Origin: Alloyangia pacifica
GTDB taxonomy: Bacteria > Pseudomonadota > Alphaproteobacteria > Rhodobacterales > Rhodobacteraceae
Length of the DNA: 55,827 bases
Direction of reading: 5' to 3'
Assembly (NCBI RefSeq): GCF_020524285.1
Contig: NZ_JAIVKX010000027.1
Location: forward strand, 1 to 55,827
Shown here: one piece after another, positions 8,838-16,818 of the stretch
Layout of the letters: the number at the start of each line of letters is the position of its first letter
How positions within the stretch are numbered: position 1 is the stretch's first letter
The notes under the pieces: model-generated
Seen by the model: only the letters and a program-made list of their open reading frames with translations
Database searches by the model: none
Told to the model about the DNA's origin: nothing
Made by a program: the position numbers and the translations under genes

Positions 8838-9827
8838 TCAGCCGAAGGGCTTGCTCTTCAGCCAGTCGCAGGTCTCGGCGATGACCGAAGGAATGTCACG
8901 CATCGCAACGCCGAGGCTGTCGCGGCGGGTGAAGTCGAAGCGTGTGCGCTCCTCGGGCTCGCCTTCAAGCGGGGCGGGCATGATCTCGCGGGGTACGTGC
9001 TTGCCCAACTCGGCATAGAGATCGCGCCAGGGCACGCTGCCATAGACCGCAAAGAACCGCCCCCGCGCGCCACTCTCGTAGGCGGCGAGGAAGAGCTTGG
9101 CCACATCACCGATATGGCTCACCGACATCGATCCGGCGGGAACCTTGTCGTGCCGCGTCTGGCCGTCGCGCACGGCGCTGGTGACAAAGCCCGCGCTGTC
9201 GCCCTCGAGATGCTGCGGCAGGATCACCGGGCCCAGCATCATCGTCGGCAGGAAGATCGCGAGGCGCATGTCGTGCCGCACGCAGAAGTCGCGCGCGGCG
9301 GTCTCCATGACGATCTTCTCGGCCGAGGTGAACTTGCCCTCACTCATCTGGAATTCGGCGTCCGACACGGCATTGGTCTCGGTCTTCACCGCCACGCCCT
9401 CGGGCGGGTTGGTCGAGGAGGTCGAGGAACAGAGCAGGACATTCTTCACGCCCGCGCGCTCGGCAGCCGCCAGCACGTTGAGGCAGCCGTCGCGCACCGG
9501 GGCAACGATCTCCGCATAGCCGCGCGCCCGGTCCAATTCCTTGGCAGGCGTGCCGTCGGCGGCCTTGTAGATCGGCGGGAAGCAAGCGATGAACACCGCG
9601 TCCGCTCCCTGCAGGGCCGCGTCGAAGCTGGCACTGTCGCTGGTTTCCGCCGAGAAGAGCGTCAGCCGGTCCGCGGCGCCGGGCAGGGCCATGAGCCATT
9701 TGGTCTTGCTCTCGTCCGAGGCGTCGCGCAGCGTGCCGTTCACATGGTAGCCGCGCTCCAGCGCCTCTTTGACGATATTCGATCCGACGAGGCCGGAGGC
9801 GCCCGCCACGGTGACTGTCTTGGTCAT
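8838..9827 (-). CDS. Atypical extended SDR / NAD(P)-dependent epimerase-reductase family protein
   Basis: This 329-residue protein has an N-terminal Rossmann motif (GASGLVGSNIV, from about residue 8) and the serine-rich strand (LLCSSTSSTN) of extended SDRs such as dihydroflavonol-reductase-like proteins. The usual active-site YxxxK is not obvious; the nearest segment reads FTSAEK, with the Lys kept but no Tyr four residues before it. ATG at 9827 was chosen because GAAAGGA precedes it and the Rossmann fold starts at once; the frame continues 21 codons further upstream. Substrate is unknown. It stands alone between the sugar operon and the transporter pair. Confidence 0.8.
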   Translation of the reverse strand: MTKTVTVAGASGLVGSNIVKEALERGYHVNGTLRDASDESKTKWLMALPGAADRLTLFSAETSDSASFDAALQGADAVFIACFPPIYKAADGTPAKELDRARGYAEIVAPVRDGCLNVLAAAERAGVKNVLLCSSTSSTNPPEGVAVKTETNAVSDAEFQMSEGKFTSAEKIVMETAARDFCVRHDMRLAIFLPTMMLGPVILPQHLEGDSAGFVTSAVRDGQTRHDKVPAGSMSVSHIGDVAKLFLAAYESGARGRFFAVYGSVPWRDLYAELGKHVPREIMPAPLEGEPEERTRFDFTRRDSLGVAMRDIPSVIAETCDWLKSKPFG

Positions 9828-9917
9828 GTCGCGTCCTTTCCTAGCGGAGCGCAGCCGCCTTTGGAGGGCGCTCCGAGACTGTCCTTTCAAGGGCAGCTAG
9901 CTTGATGCACGGCCGGG

Positions 9918-10388
9918 TCAGCCCTTGGCGTGCGCGCTCTCGCGTTTGCGATTGCCAAAGTAGATCAGCGCCATGGACGCAAAGAGCAGCGCGATCGCCC
10001 CCCATCGCTGCGGGTCCAGCGGAATGCGGTCGTTGCCGAGCCACGCAAAATTGTCGATCAGCACGCTCATCGCAAGCTGTCCGGTGATCACTGCGACGGT
10101 GGCTGCGGCGATGCCGACGCGCGGTACCGAGAACACCATGGCGACAATGTAAAACACACCGAAGAACGCCCCGGTGAGTTGCCAGCGCGGCGCATCGAGC
10201 AATGTCATATCCCGCGGAGGCTGCGCGAAGAGCACCAGCAGGACACTGATCAGCGCGCCGAGCACGAAAGTCAGCCAGGCCGTCGCGAGAACGCCGACGG
10301 TCCCGCCGAGCCGACCGTTGACCGAAGACTGCACCGACAGGGTGACGCCGCCGAGCAGCGCCAGAAGGATCAGGAGAGAGGTAAGCAT
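9918..10388 (-). CDS. YdcZ/DUF606-family small DMT transporter, second of a tandem pair
   Basis: The 156-residue protein has about five hydrophobic segments, a typical YdcZ N-terminus (LLALLGGVTLSVQSSVNG) and the family's length (about 140-160). ATG at 10388 sits just after the partner's stop (10399) and is preceded by GAAGGGA. Paired DUF606 genes are common and may form a heteromeric membrane carrier. The substrate of the family is not established. Confidence 0.85.
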   Translation of the reverse strand: MLTSLLILLALLGGVTLSVQSSVNGRLGGTVGVLATAWLTFVLGALISVLLVLFAQPPRDMTLLDAPRWQLTGAFFGVFYIVAMVFSVPRVGIAAATVAVITGQLAMSVLIDNFAWLGNDRIPLDPQRWGAIALLFASMALIYFGNRKRESAHAKG

Positions 10389-10398
10389 TCGGGTCCCT

Positions 10399-10830
10399 TC
10401 AGTGAATGAGTGCAAGTGCTGCGGCGATGAGGACGAGAGCGCCCAACCGGTATCCGTCGACCCGCTGCCGCGCCACGCCGAAAACGCCGAAATGGTCGAG
10501 GAGCAGTCCCGCGGCGATCTGTCCGAACAGGATGGCCACCATCGTGGTCCCCACCCCGAGCAGAGGCGTCACACTGGTAATGATCACCACGTAGACCGGC
10601 CCGAGCACGCCGCCGGTGAGCATCCAGCGCGGCTGGGCAAAAAGCTCGGGTAACGCGCGGCGCGGAGCGAAGATAAGCGCCAACGACAGCAGCAGGCTGC
10701 CGACAAGGAAGATGCAGAGCGTTGCGGACATATGGCCGACCCTCTCACCGAGCGGCCCGAGCAGCCCCGCCTCGACGGAAAGCCCCATACCGGCTGCGAA
10801 CACCACGCAAAGCGTAAGGATTTGTTTCAT
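10399..10830 (-). CDS. YdcZ/DUF606-family small DMT transporter, first of a tandem pair
   Basis: This 143-residue hydrophobic protein is homologous to its downstream neighbour, with a conserved LLLSLALIFAPRR segment and a PRW motif before the third membrane helix. The ribosome site GGAGG lies 5 bases before the ATG and is part of an inverted repeat. It is transcribed divergently from the LysR gene at 10914, which makes that regulator the likely controller of the pair. Confidence 0.85.
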   Translation of the reverse strand: MKQILTLCVVFAAGMGLSVEAGLLGPLGERVGHMSATLCIFLVGSLLLSLALIFAPRRALPELFAQPRWMLTGGVLGPVYVVIITSVTPLLGVGTTMVAILFGQIAAGLLLDHFGVFGVARQRVDGYRLGALVLIAAALALIH

Positions 10831-10832
10831 TG

Positions 10833-10856
10833 TGCCTCCGTTGACTTGTGGAGGCA
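10833..10856 (-). promoter_or_regulatory. Leader hairpin that would mask the ribosome site of the DUF606 gene
   Basis: In the minus-strand transcript TGCCTCC and GGAGGCA form a perfect 7-bp stem around a 10-nt loop. The 3' arm contains the GGAGG ribosome site of the gene starting at 10830. The site also lies in the divergent promoter region and could instead be a DNA operator. Confidence 0.5.
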
Positions 10857-10913
10857 GCTACTTCAATCGAATATGGACAACAATTCAGGACATCTGGAAA
10901 GCATTTTTGCAAA

Positions 10914-11864
10914 ATGGGCAATGACGTAACGCTGGCCAGCCTTCGCCTCTTCGTCGAAGTGGCCACCCATGGCAGTTTCAGTGAGGCTGCGCGGAGGGCG
11001 GGTCTCCCGGTCTCCTCGGTCTCACGCCATGTCAGCGGCCTTGAAGCGGGACTGGGCCAAAGATTGCTGGTGCGCAACACGCGGGCGGTGCGTCTCACCG
11101 ACCACGGCACACAGTACCTGAGCTCTGTACGCGAGGCATTGGCCTTACTCGACACGGCCGGTGAGGAGGTGCGCGTCGGCGCGCGGGAGCCAAGGGGCAC
11201 GTTGCGCCTCAATGCACCGGTAGCCTTCGGCCGGCGTCACATCGCGCCGCATCTCGCGACGTTCCAGGCGCGGCATCCGGCACTTGAGGTCGAACTGACA
11301 TTGACCGATGCCTTTGTAGACCCTGTCGCCGACGGTGCGGACGTTCTTGTCCGTGTCGGGGTGCTCGAGGATTCCAATCTCATCAGCCGCAAGCTCGCAG
11401 GGCAGAGGCATGTGCTCGCAGCTGCACCCGAATATCTCGAACGGCGCGGACGTCCGAAATCTCCAGAAGAGCTTTCGAGCCACAACTGCCTGACCTACAG
11501 GGGCACACATGGCGCCCGGCCATGGCTGTTTCGCACGGCGAAGGGCAGATACACCCGTCACCACGTCACCGGCGATTTGCGCAGCAACGACGCGGACAGC
11601 CTGATCGCGGCGGCGGAAGCCGGGCACGGGCTGGTTCTGTTTCCGACATGGCTGCTGCATGTGCCGCTGCAGGAGGGGCGCCTGCTGCCGCTCCTTGCCG
11701 AATGGGAGGCGCTGTCCGACGTCGAAGACGGCGCCATCCACATGCTCTTTCCGGAAAACCGGATGCGATCTTTGAAGGTGACCGCGTTTCTCGACTTCAT
11801 GTCGGAGACGGTCGGGCGCCGGCCCTATTGGGACGCCCTCATGGATGATGAGACCAGGGGGTGA
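10914..11864 (+). CDS. LysR family transcriptional regulator
   Basis: This 316-residue protein has an N-terminal winged helix-turn-helix (LRLFVEVATHGSFSEAARRAGLPVSSVSR cut at about residues 8-36) and a LysR substrate-binding domain (FGRRHIAPHLATF). ATG at 10914 was chosen because it gives the standard LysR N-terminus; the frame runs 22 codons upstream into the divergent promoter region. By position it probably regulates the YdcZ/DUF606 pair. The inducer is unknown. Confidence 0.92.
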   Translation: MGNDVTLASLRLFVEVATHGSFSEAARRAGLPVSSVSRHVSGLEAGLGQRLLVRNTRAVRLTDHGTQYLSSVREALALLDTAGEEVRVGAREPRGTLRLNAPVAFGRRHIAPHLATFQARHPALEVELTLTDAFVDPVADGADVLVRVGVLEDSNLISRKLAGQRHVLAAAPEYLERRGRPKSPEELSSHNCLTYRGTHGARPWLFRTAKGRYTRHHVTGDLRSNDADSLIAAAEAGHGLVLFPTWLLHVPLQEGRLLPLLAEWEALSDVEDGAIHMLFPENRMRSLKVTAFLDFMSETVGRRPYWDALMDDETRG

Positions 11865-12059
11865 GCCCTGAAGCCCGAGAACTCCGCTCACCAGACGACG
11901 CCCAATTCGGCGGGACTATTAGCTTATGCCGCTGAGATGACGCTGTTCGGCGATGGTTGCACGCAGGTGTTCTCTTCGAACACGACGACTACGAGGTCCT
12001 GCGGCGATCTTCGTTCGGTGCTCCCCAATCCCAACGGATCGCGAGACACTACGCCTGTC

Positions 12060-12788
12060 TTAGGTCACCGGCTCCTTGGCCAGCCCCTTGCCGAGGATGG
12101 GTCCGGTCGGGAGGTTGGTCGGCGAGCCGCCAGCGGGCTCGAAGGTGATCTCGTAGAGCTGCGTCGGATGCGGCTCGGGCAGGCCCTCGACGCTCAATAC
12201 GCGTGACAGGCCGGTGGAGAGCAGGCCCAGCGAGACGGGAGGTCCGTCGTCGTCGGGTTTGGTCCAGACCTGCATCACCTGGCCCGCGGGCACATCGGGC
12301 CGCTCGAGCAGGGTCACGCGTGTGGTGTTGTCCGGGCCGCTTTCGACAAGCGCGATGGCTTCGCCGCGGTCATCCAGCAGCACCGCCACGACCAAGGGAT
12401 CAGATGGCGTGAGCATCGACCAGCCCAGCAGGCAGGCCAGCAGCAGGCTGGCGGCGATCCCGGTCACGGCGGCGCGGCGCCAGCGGTTCAGGCGTGCGCG
12501 CAGCGGGGCAAGGTCGATCACCTCGGCGCCAGCCGTTTCAGGCTCCGGGGGAGGCGACGCCTCCTCCGATACATCCAGCCGCGGCGCGAGGCGATTCCAG
12601 AAACCCTCCGGCAGCGGCAGGTCGTCGGCTGTCTCGTCGAGCGGGGCGAAGCGGTCACGCGCCCTTGCAAGCCGCTGGGCCACCTCGGGATCGCGCGCGG
12701 CGAGCTCCTCCAGACGCGCGGTATCAGCCTCCGAGGCGAGCCCGAGCACAACCTCGTCGATCAGCAGATCAAGAGAACGGTCCGTCAT
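12060..12788 (-). CDS. Anti-sigma factor, RskA type
   Basis: The 242-residue protein has an N-terminal cytoplasmic anti-sigma region (EVVLGLASEADTARLEEL) with the FWNRLAPRL segment, one membrane helix at about residues 104-127 (AAVTGIAASLLLACLLGW), and a periplasmic RskA domain (MQVWTKPDDDGPPVSLGLL). Its ATG at 12788 overlaps the sigma-factor TGA as ATGA, which means coupled translation. It should hold the partner sigma factor inactive at the inner membrane until an unknown periplasmic signal triggers release. Confidence 0.93.
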   Translation of the reverse strand: MTDRSLDLLIDEVVLGLASEADTARLEELAARDPEVAQRLARARDRFAPLDETADDLPLPEGFWNRLAPRLDVSEEASPPPEPETAGAEVIDLAPLRARLNRWRRAAVTGIAASLLLACLLGWSMLTPSDPLVVAVLLDDRGEAIALVESGPDNTTRVTLLERPDVPAGQVMQVWTKPDDDGPPVSLGLLSTGLSRVLSVEGLPEPHPTQLYEITFEPAGGSPTNLPTGPILGKGLAKEPVT

Positions 12789-13315
12789 GACAGACACTCC
12801 CTCAGCTTGAGCAGGCCGCGCCGGATACGTGCCTTCACCGTGCCCAGCGGCGTTGCCAGCCGCCCGGCGATCTCGCCGTGGCTGTGTCCGAGTACGTAGG
12901 AGGACAGGATCGCACGCCGTGTCGCCTCATCAAGCCCTTCCAGGCACCCGCGCAGGTCTGCCGAGGTGGGCAGCCTGTCGAAGGCCGCGTCGACCAGGGC
13001 GCCCTCGGAGGCGCGGTCGATTGCCTGCGGCTCGGTCGGCACTTCGCGGTCCTCGCTGCGCAGCATGGTCAGACAACGGTTGCGCAGGATGGTGTAGAGC
13101 CAGCCCTTGGCGCTGCCCCGGCTCTCGTCGAACTGATGCGCCCGGCGCCAGACCAGCACGAGGGCCTCCTGCACCGCGTCTTCGGCAAGGTCGACCCGGC
13201 CCAGCATGCGACGCGCGACACCGAGCATGCGCCCGCCCTCCGCCGTCATGATGCCGCGCAGGGCGGATTTGTCGCCCCCGGCGCAGGCCCTGATCAAGGC
13301 TGCATGATCCGTCAC
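12785..13315 (-). CDS. ECF RNA polymerase sigma factor (SigK-like)
   Basis: This 176-residue ECF sigma factor has region 2 around residues 15-85 (LAEDAVQEALVLVWRRAHQFD) and region 4 near the C-terminus (HSHGEIAGRLATPLGTVKARIRRG). The GTG at 13315 was chosen because GGAAG precedes it and the protein begins normally there; the longer open frame upstream is low-complexity and unsupported. It is partnered by the overlapping RskA gene. ECF/RskA pairs in proteobacteria respond to envelope or oxidative stress, but the regulon cannot be read here. Confidence 0.93.
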   Translation of the reverse strand: MTDHAALIRACAGGDKSALRGIMTAEGGRMLGVARRMLGRVDLAEDAVQEALVLVWRRAHQFDESRGSAKGWLYTILRNRCLTMLRSEDREVPTEPQAIDRASEGALVDAAFDRLPTSADLRGCLEGLDEATRRAILSSYVLGHSHGEIAGRLATPLGTVKARIRRGLLKLRECLS

Positions 13316-13509
13316 GTGACTTCCTGCTCTCCCTGTGCCGCCCTCTTGCGCAGCGGCAATGGGACTACGGCTAGAGACCGCTTGCAGGCCTGTCAATTTA
13401 CACGAGATGGCAGGGCCAGATGCGCGCAGAGACGTTGCCGATTTGCGTGACCCGTTCGAGCCGGGCGCAGGCATGCAGCCTGCGCCCGACATAGACGTAG
13501 GGCGAGACC

Positions 13510-14316
13510 TCACATCTCTGCGGTCATGAAGGTGATGTCGCGCAGCATCGCGCCGTCGGCGCCTTCGATATCCCAGCTTTCCTGCACGGAGCCGTCATCG
13601 AGCGAGACGGTGTGCAACTGACCCGCAGCCACGAGCCAGGCGGTGTTGATGCCCTCGGCATCGGTGGCGATATCGAAGGCGTAGTGTTCCGCGCCCTCGA
13701 TACCCAGCTTGCCGACCGCGGCCAGCGTGCCGTCATTCGGCGAGGTCTGCCGGATCAGCGCGACGATGGTGCTGTCGATGTCGTACATCGCTGTGCTCTC
13801 GGGCTTGCCGAAACTGTTGATATAGGCCGCCGCAACGATGGCCGGGGCCTCGCCCGCGTGCATGTCGGCCTCCTCGAAGGCCAGCGAGCCGTCCACCGTC
13901 ACGGCACCGCTTTCGATGTCGACGCGGTGGTTGGTGGTGCCCGACATGAAGCGCAGCTTGTCGGCCATCGGGTTGAAGTCGACGATCACCGGCGCATCGC
14001 CCGCGATCGGCAGCTGCTTGTCCATGGTCGAGATCACGGTGGCCGCCCCGGTCTCGGGATCGATCTCGACGATGTCGAATGTGTCGCTGACGCCGATCAG
14101 CTGCCCGGTCGAGGGGCGCAGGTCGATGCCCAGCAGCCGATCGACACCGGTGACGTCCATGGACTCCGTCACCATGGCAGAGCTCGTGTCGATCACGTGC
14201 AGCATCTTGTCTCCGCTGAGCCCGATCGCGGTCATCGCGCCATGATCGTCGGCCAGCGCACCGGTGGCAGCAGAAGTGGTGAGCAGCAGGGTCAGGGCGG
14301 AAAAGGTCTTGTGCAT
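13510..14316 (-). CDS. Exported DUF4394 domain protein
   Basis: This 268-residue protein has a Sec signal peptide (residues 1-22, cleavage near GALAD) followed by one DUF4394 domain of repeated beta-strand units resembling a propeller (SGDKMLHVIDT, LIGVSDTFDIVEIDPETG, TAWLVAAGQLHTVSL). A GAGGAG ribosome site precedes the ATG. It is the first gene of a likely DUF4394-sigma-RskA operon with a 194-base gap to the sigma gene. It could be the periplasmic sensor or an output of the ECF system. No enzymatic motif is visible. Confidence 0.88.
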   Translation of the reverse strand: MHKTFSALTLLLTTSAATGALADDHGAMTAIGLSGDKMLHVIDTSSAMVTESMDVTGVDRLLGIDLRPSTGQLIGVSDTFDIVEIDPETGAATVISTMDKQLPIAGDAPVIVDFNPMADKLRFMSGTTNHRVDIESGAVTVDGSLAFEEADMHAGEAPAIVAAAYINSFGKPESTAMYDIDSTIVALIRQTSPNDGTLAAVGKLGIEGAEHYAFDIATDAEGINTAWLVAAGQLHTVSLDDGSVQESWDIEGADGAMLRDITFMTAEM

Positions 14317-15772
14317 CGTTCAGTCTCCTCAAGTCTCGAGCGCGGCCATTCCGCGGGCTCGATACTCCTAGGACTCGGGCTCGGGACCGTTTGGATGCAC
14401 CTGGAGGAAGAAAAATCTTAGGTCTGTCGGAATGCTCTGTTTGGCCGAGCGCCGGAAGGGTTCTTTCCAGGCAGGTGACCATGGCGGTATCAGAGGCCGC
14501 CGGAACCGGACACTCAGGTCTGACACACGAGCAGCCCCAAGGTTGGCCAGGCGGAGGGTGCAACCCGGCAACGGTCGTAAGAGCATGCTATTGCCTCTTA
14601 CGCATGCTGGTGAGCTTCACTGAGCTCCGAGAGTGATCTCAGAAGAGATTTTCAAGGGCGTGTGGAGAAAATTCTTACTGAGGACTTAACCCGTTCCAGC
14701 GGCGCACCTGGCTCACAGCGCCTTGCGAGGCTCTTTCCCTATCAGCGGGGATTGAGAAACATGCCCTGATAGGGAGTTCTGTTATCAGGCATGCAAGCAG
14801 ATACAATACGCCTCACTCACTCTTGCAAAAGTTGTTGCATGACAGGCACGTGCCGAAAAGGGCGACCGTTGAATGCACCGATATTCATGGAAACCAGCTG
14901 AGCCGTTCACTAGGTCTCAATTCATGCAACAGACGCAGCATCATATCCTGGTCCGATCCATACGGGTCATATGACGTAAACCGACCTTGTCGGGTCCGGC
15001 CTTCTTGCTTCGCCTCTTGGCGAAGAAACGGTTTCGGAAACAGGTCACCTTCGCATCGAGGGTGTGGATATGAAAGAAGGGCTGCTCTGGGATGAAAACT
15101 CCTGAACACCGCATGCCGAAGAGCCTTGTCGGCATGATTCTCTTGGCCAGATAAGTCTTGAAGTTGCGGTTCTTCAGGCAGAAATCTTCCCTCGATGAAT
15201 CGCAAGGCTGTAATTGCAATTATGAAAGGCTCGTTAGGATGGTGTATTTTCGCGGATCGATCTGGGACTTTACGTCGAAAGAGGACCCCCAGATTTTGAT
15301 GTTCTAAGTCTGGAAGCACGCAAGGTACGCGGATTTGGAGATGCGAAAAATGTGCCTAGGGAGATTATCTAAGTACTTGAAGTGGCTTAAGAAAGTTGTT
15401 CGGCTTTCTTCGTGCTTCCGCTAACGTAACGAGGCACGCGAGACCCAGGCAGAAAGGATGGTCTGATGAAGAGCTAACCAATTGAAAACAGCGATCTGCG
15501 CCAACAGATCGCCGTTCCATCGGCAGACCCAAGTCCACCCATTGTCACGAATAGCGTAGCAGTAAGACGCTGCGGTTTCAAGGACAGGGTTCTTCCGACG
15601 AAATGAAGATCTTCCACCGGCCATGTCCTCGCATGGCAATGGGACCGGCTTGCCTGGAGCTCAGATATGGGCCCAAACGGCAGCATCGTCTCCTTCAGAC
15701 AGCAGACGGTTCCGAAGATCACCTGCGCTCCGAAATCCCGGGGTGCGTCACCTGATCTCGAAAGAAGAAATC
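14317..15772. other. AT-richer region without intact genes, upstream of the transposition module
   Basis: About 1.45 kb with lower GC content than its surroundings. Frames up to about 145 codons exist on the minus strand (14885-15319 and 15421-15639) but lack ribosome sites and recognisable domains, so I do not annotate them. They may be eroded genes. The part next to 14316 should hold the DUF4394 promoter. Nested inverted repeats lie at 14737-14793. The left end of the Tn7-like element should fall somewhere in this stretch, but I could not identify it. Confidence 0.5.
14737..14793. repeat. Nested inverted repeats
   Basis: CCCTATCAG (14737-14745) is mirrored by CTGATAGGG (14766-14774). The second arm also takes part in another pair, CATGCC-C-TGATA (14760-14771) against TATCAGGCATG (about 14783-14793), with one extra base. 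Three TATCAG-type half-sites thus lie within 57 bases of non-coding DNA. This could be a regulator binding array or a transposon or recombination end. Confidence 0.5.
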
Positions 15773-16456
15773 ATGTCCAATCTTTCGCTTGGCAGCGGCG
15801 TCACGCTGCCGAACCCGAGCCGGGGTAACCGGGCCACCCAGGTCGGTTCGACTGCGCATTTCACTGGATGCATCGTTCTTGGCGATGGGCCTGGATTTCG
15901 CACTGGCATTGAGAGCCATCTCGAGGCGAAGGCTGCTCTACTGCTGGCAGCGCGCCCTGAGACCGGAGAGCTGATCGAGCAGGTCTTGTTCGAATGGTAC
16001 GATGACGATGGTGAAATCCACAATCACTACATCGATCTCGTCGTGAAGGAGGCCGATGGTAAAACTGTGGGTTATGCGGTGCGTCCCATGGCACGAGCGA
16101 AAGAGACCTATCTGGCGCTTCTGGCTCGCGTGAAGGAGCAGGCCATCGGGCAGGGGGCGCTCGACGACTTCCGCCTGTTCACGGAACTGGATGTCTGCCC
16201 GGTCGAACTTTTCAACGCGAAGCTCTTCCATTCGGTGCGGCGGCCGGACTGCTTCGGCGATCCCGTGGCCCGGGATACCGTCGGCCGGATGGCCGGTGTG
16301 GTCACGATTGAGAGCCTGGTCGAGCAAACCGGCCTTGATGGGATGGGCTTTCGCGCGCTCGTTCGGCTGATCCGGTCCCGACACCTTCAGATGGTGCGCT
16401 TTGAGCGCATCGACCACAGCAGCTTGGTGTTCAAAGCGAAGGAGGTTTGTGCATGA
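15773..16456 (+). CDS. tnsA: TnsA-like endonuclease subunit of a Tn7-like transposon
   Basis: This 227-residue protein fits the TnsA family: an N-terminal PD-(D/E)xK nuclease fold followed by a C-terminal winged-helix-like region. The ESHLE motif gives E47, and the acidic residue of the second motif is D88 (HNHYIDLVV). At the third motif, where TnsA normally has a catalytic Lys, it reads YAVRP with R104. ATG at 15773 was chosen because AAAGAAG precedes it and similarity begins soon after; the frame extends 50 codons upstream. TnsA cuts the 5' ends of the transposon, allowing cut-and-paste movement with TnsB. Whether the Arg variant is active is unknown. Confidence 0.78.
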   Translation: MSNLSLGSGVTLPNPSRGNRATQVGSTAHFTGCIVLGDGPGFRTGIESHLEAKAALLLAARPETGELIEQVLFEWYDDDGEIHNHYIDLVVKEADGKTVGYAVRPMARAKETYLALLARVKEQAIGQGALDDFRLFTELDVCPVELFNAKLFHSVRRPDCFGDPVARDTVGRMAGVVTIESLVEQTGLDGMGFRALVRLIRSRHLQMVRFERIDHSSLVFKAKEVCA

Positions 16457-16680
16457 CTGTCTCTGATACCCAGAGCGCCGAACTGGTTTTGCCGCTCGGC
16501 CACGGCTCCAAGCAGGTCAATTCCGCAGTTGTTGATCATGTTGAGAAGGACGACGTCGGGACTGCTTGGTTGGGGGCATCTGGTGTTCCGGATCTGGTGA
16601 TCCTCGACGGAGGCCCGGCTTTCCGGTCTCAGAAGTTTCTGCAGGCTGCCTTTGATCTGGCCGTAACCTCCAGCGACTGA
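16453..16680 (+). pseudogene. Remnant of a second TnsB transposase (75 codons)
   Basis: ATG at 16453 overlaps the tnsA stop as ATGA, exactly where an original tnsB would be expected to start. After about 40 residues without recognisable similarity the frame reads VPDLVILDGGPAFRS, which matches the block around the second catalytic Asp of the intact TnsB downstream (TPELIVFDGGSAFKS), including the flanking F..A..DL pattern. It then stops. It looks like a tnsB reduced by internal deletion to its extreme N-terminus and one active-site block. The two blocks differ enough to show that it is not a recent copy of the downstream gene. Confidence 0.6.
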
Positions 16681-16818
16681 GCCGAGGACGGCATACGACG
16701 TCGTCCGCACCGCAACCCACACTCACTCAACCCATCCCTCTTCAAAGCGGTGCCGTTCGGCAACCGCACTCTCTCCTGCTGCCTTGTGCAGCGCGAAACA
16801 TCCGAAAAGGACTTCGAA

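Noticed and set aside
14885..15319. 144-codon minus-strand frame in the AT-richer region
   Set aside because: No ribosome site, no recognisable domain and ambiguous alternative frames; possibly an eroded gene but not supportable as a CDS.
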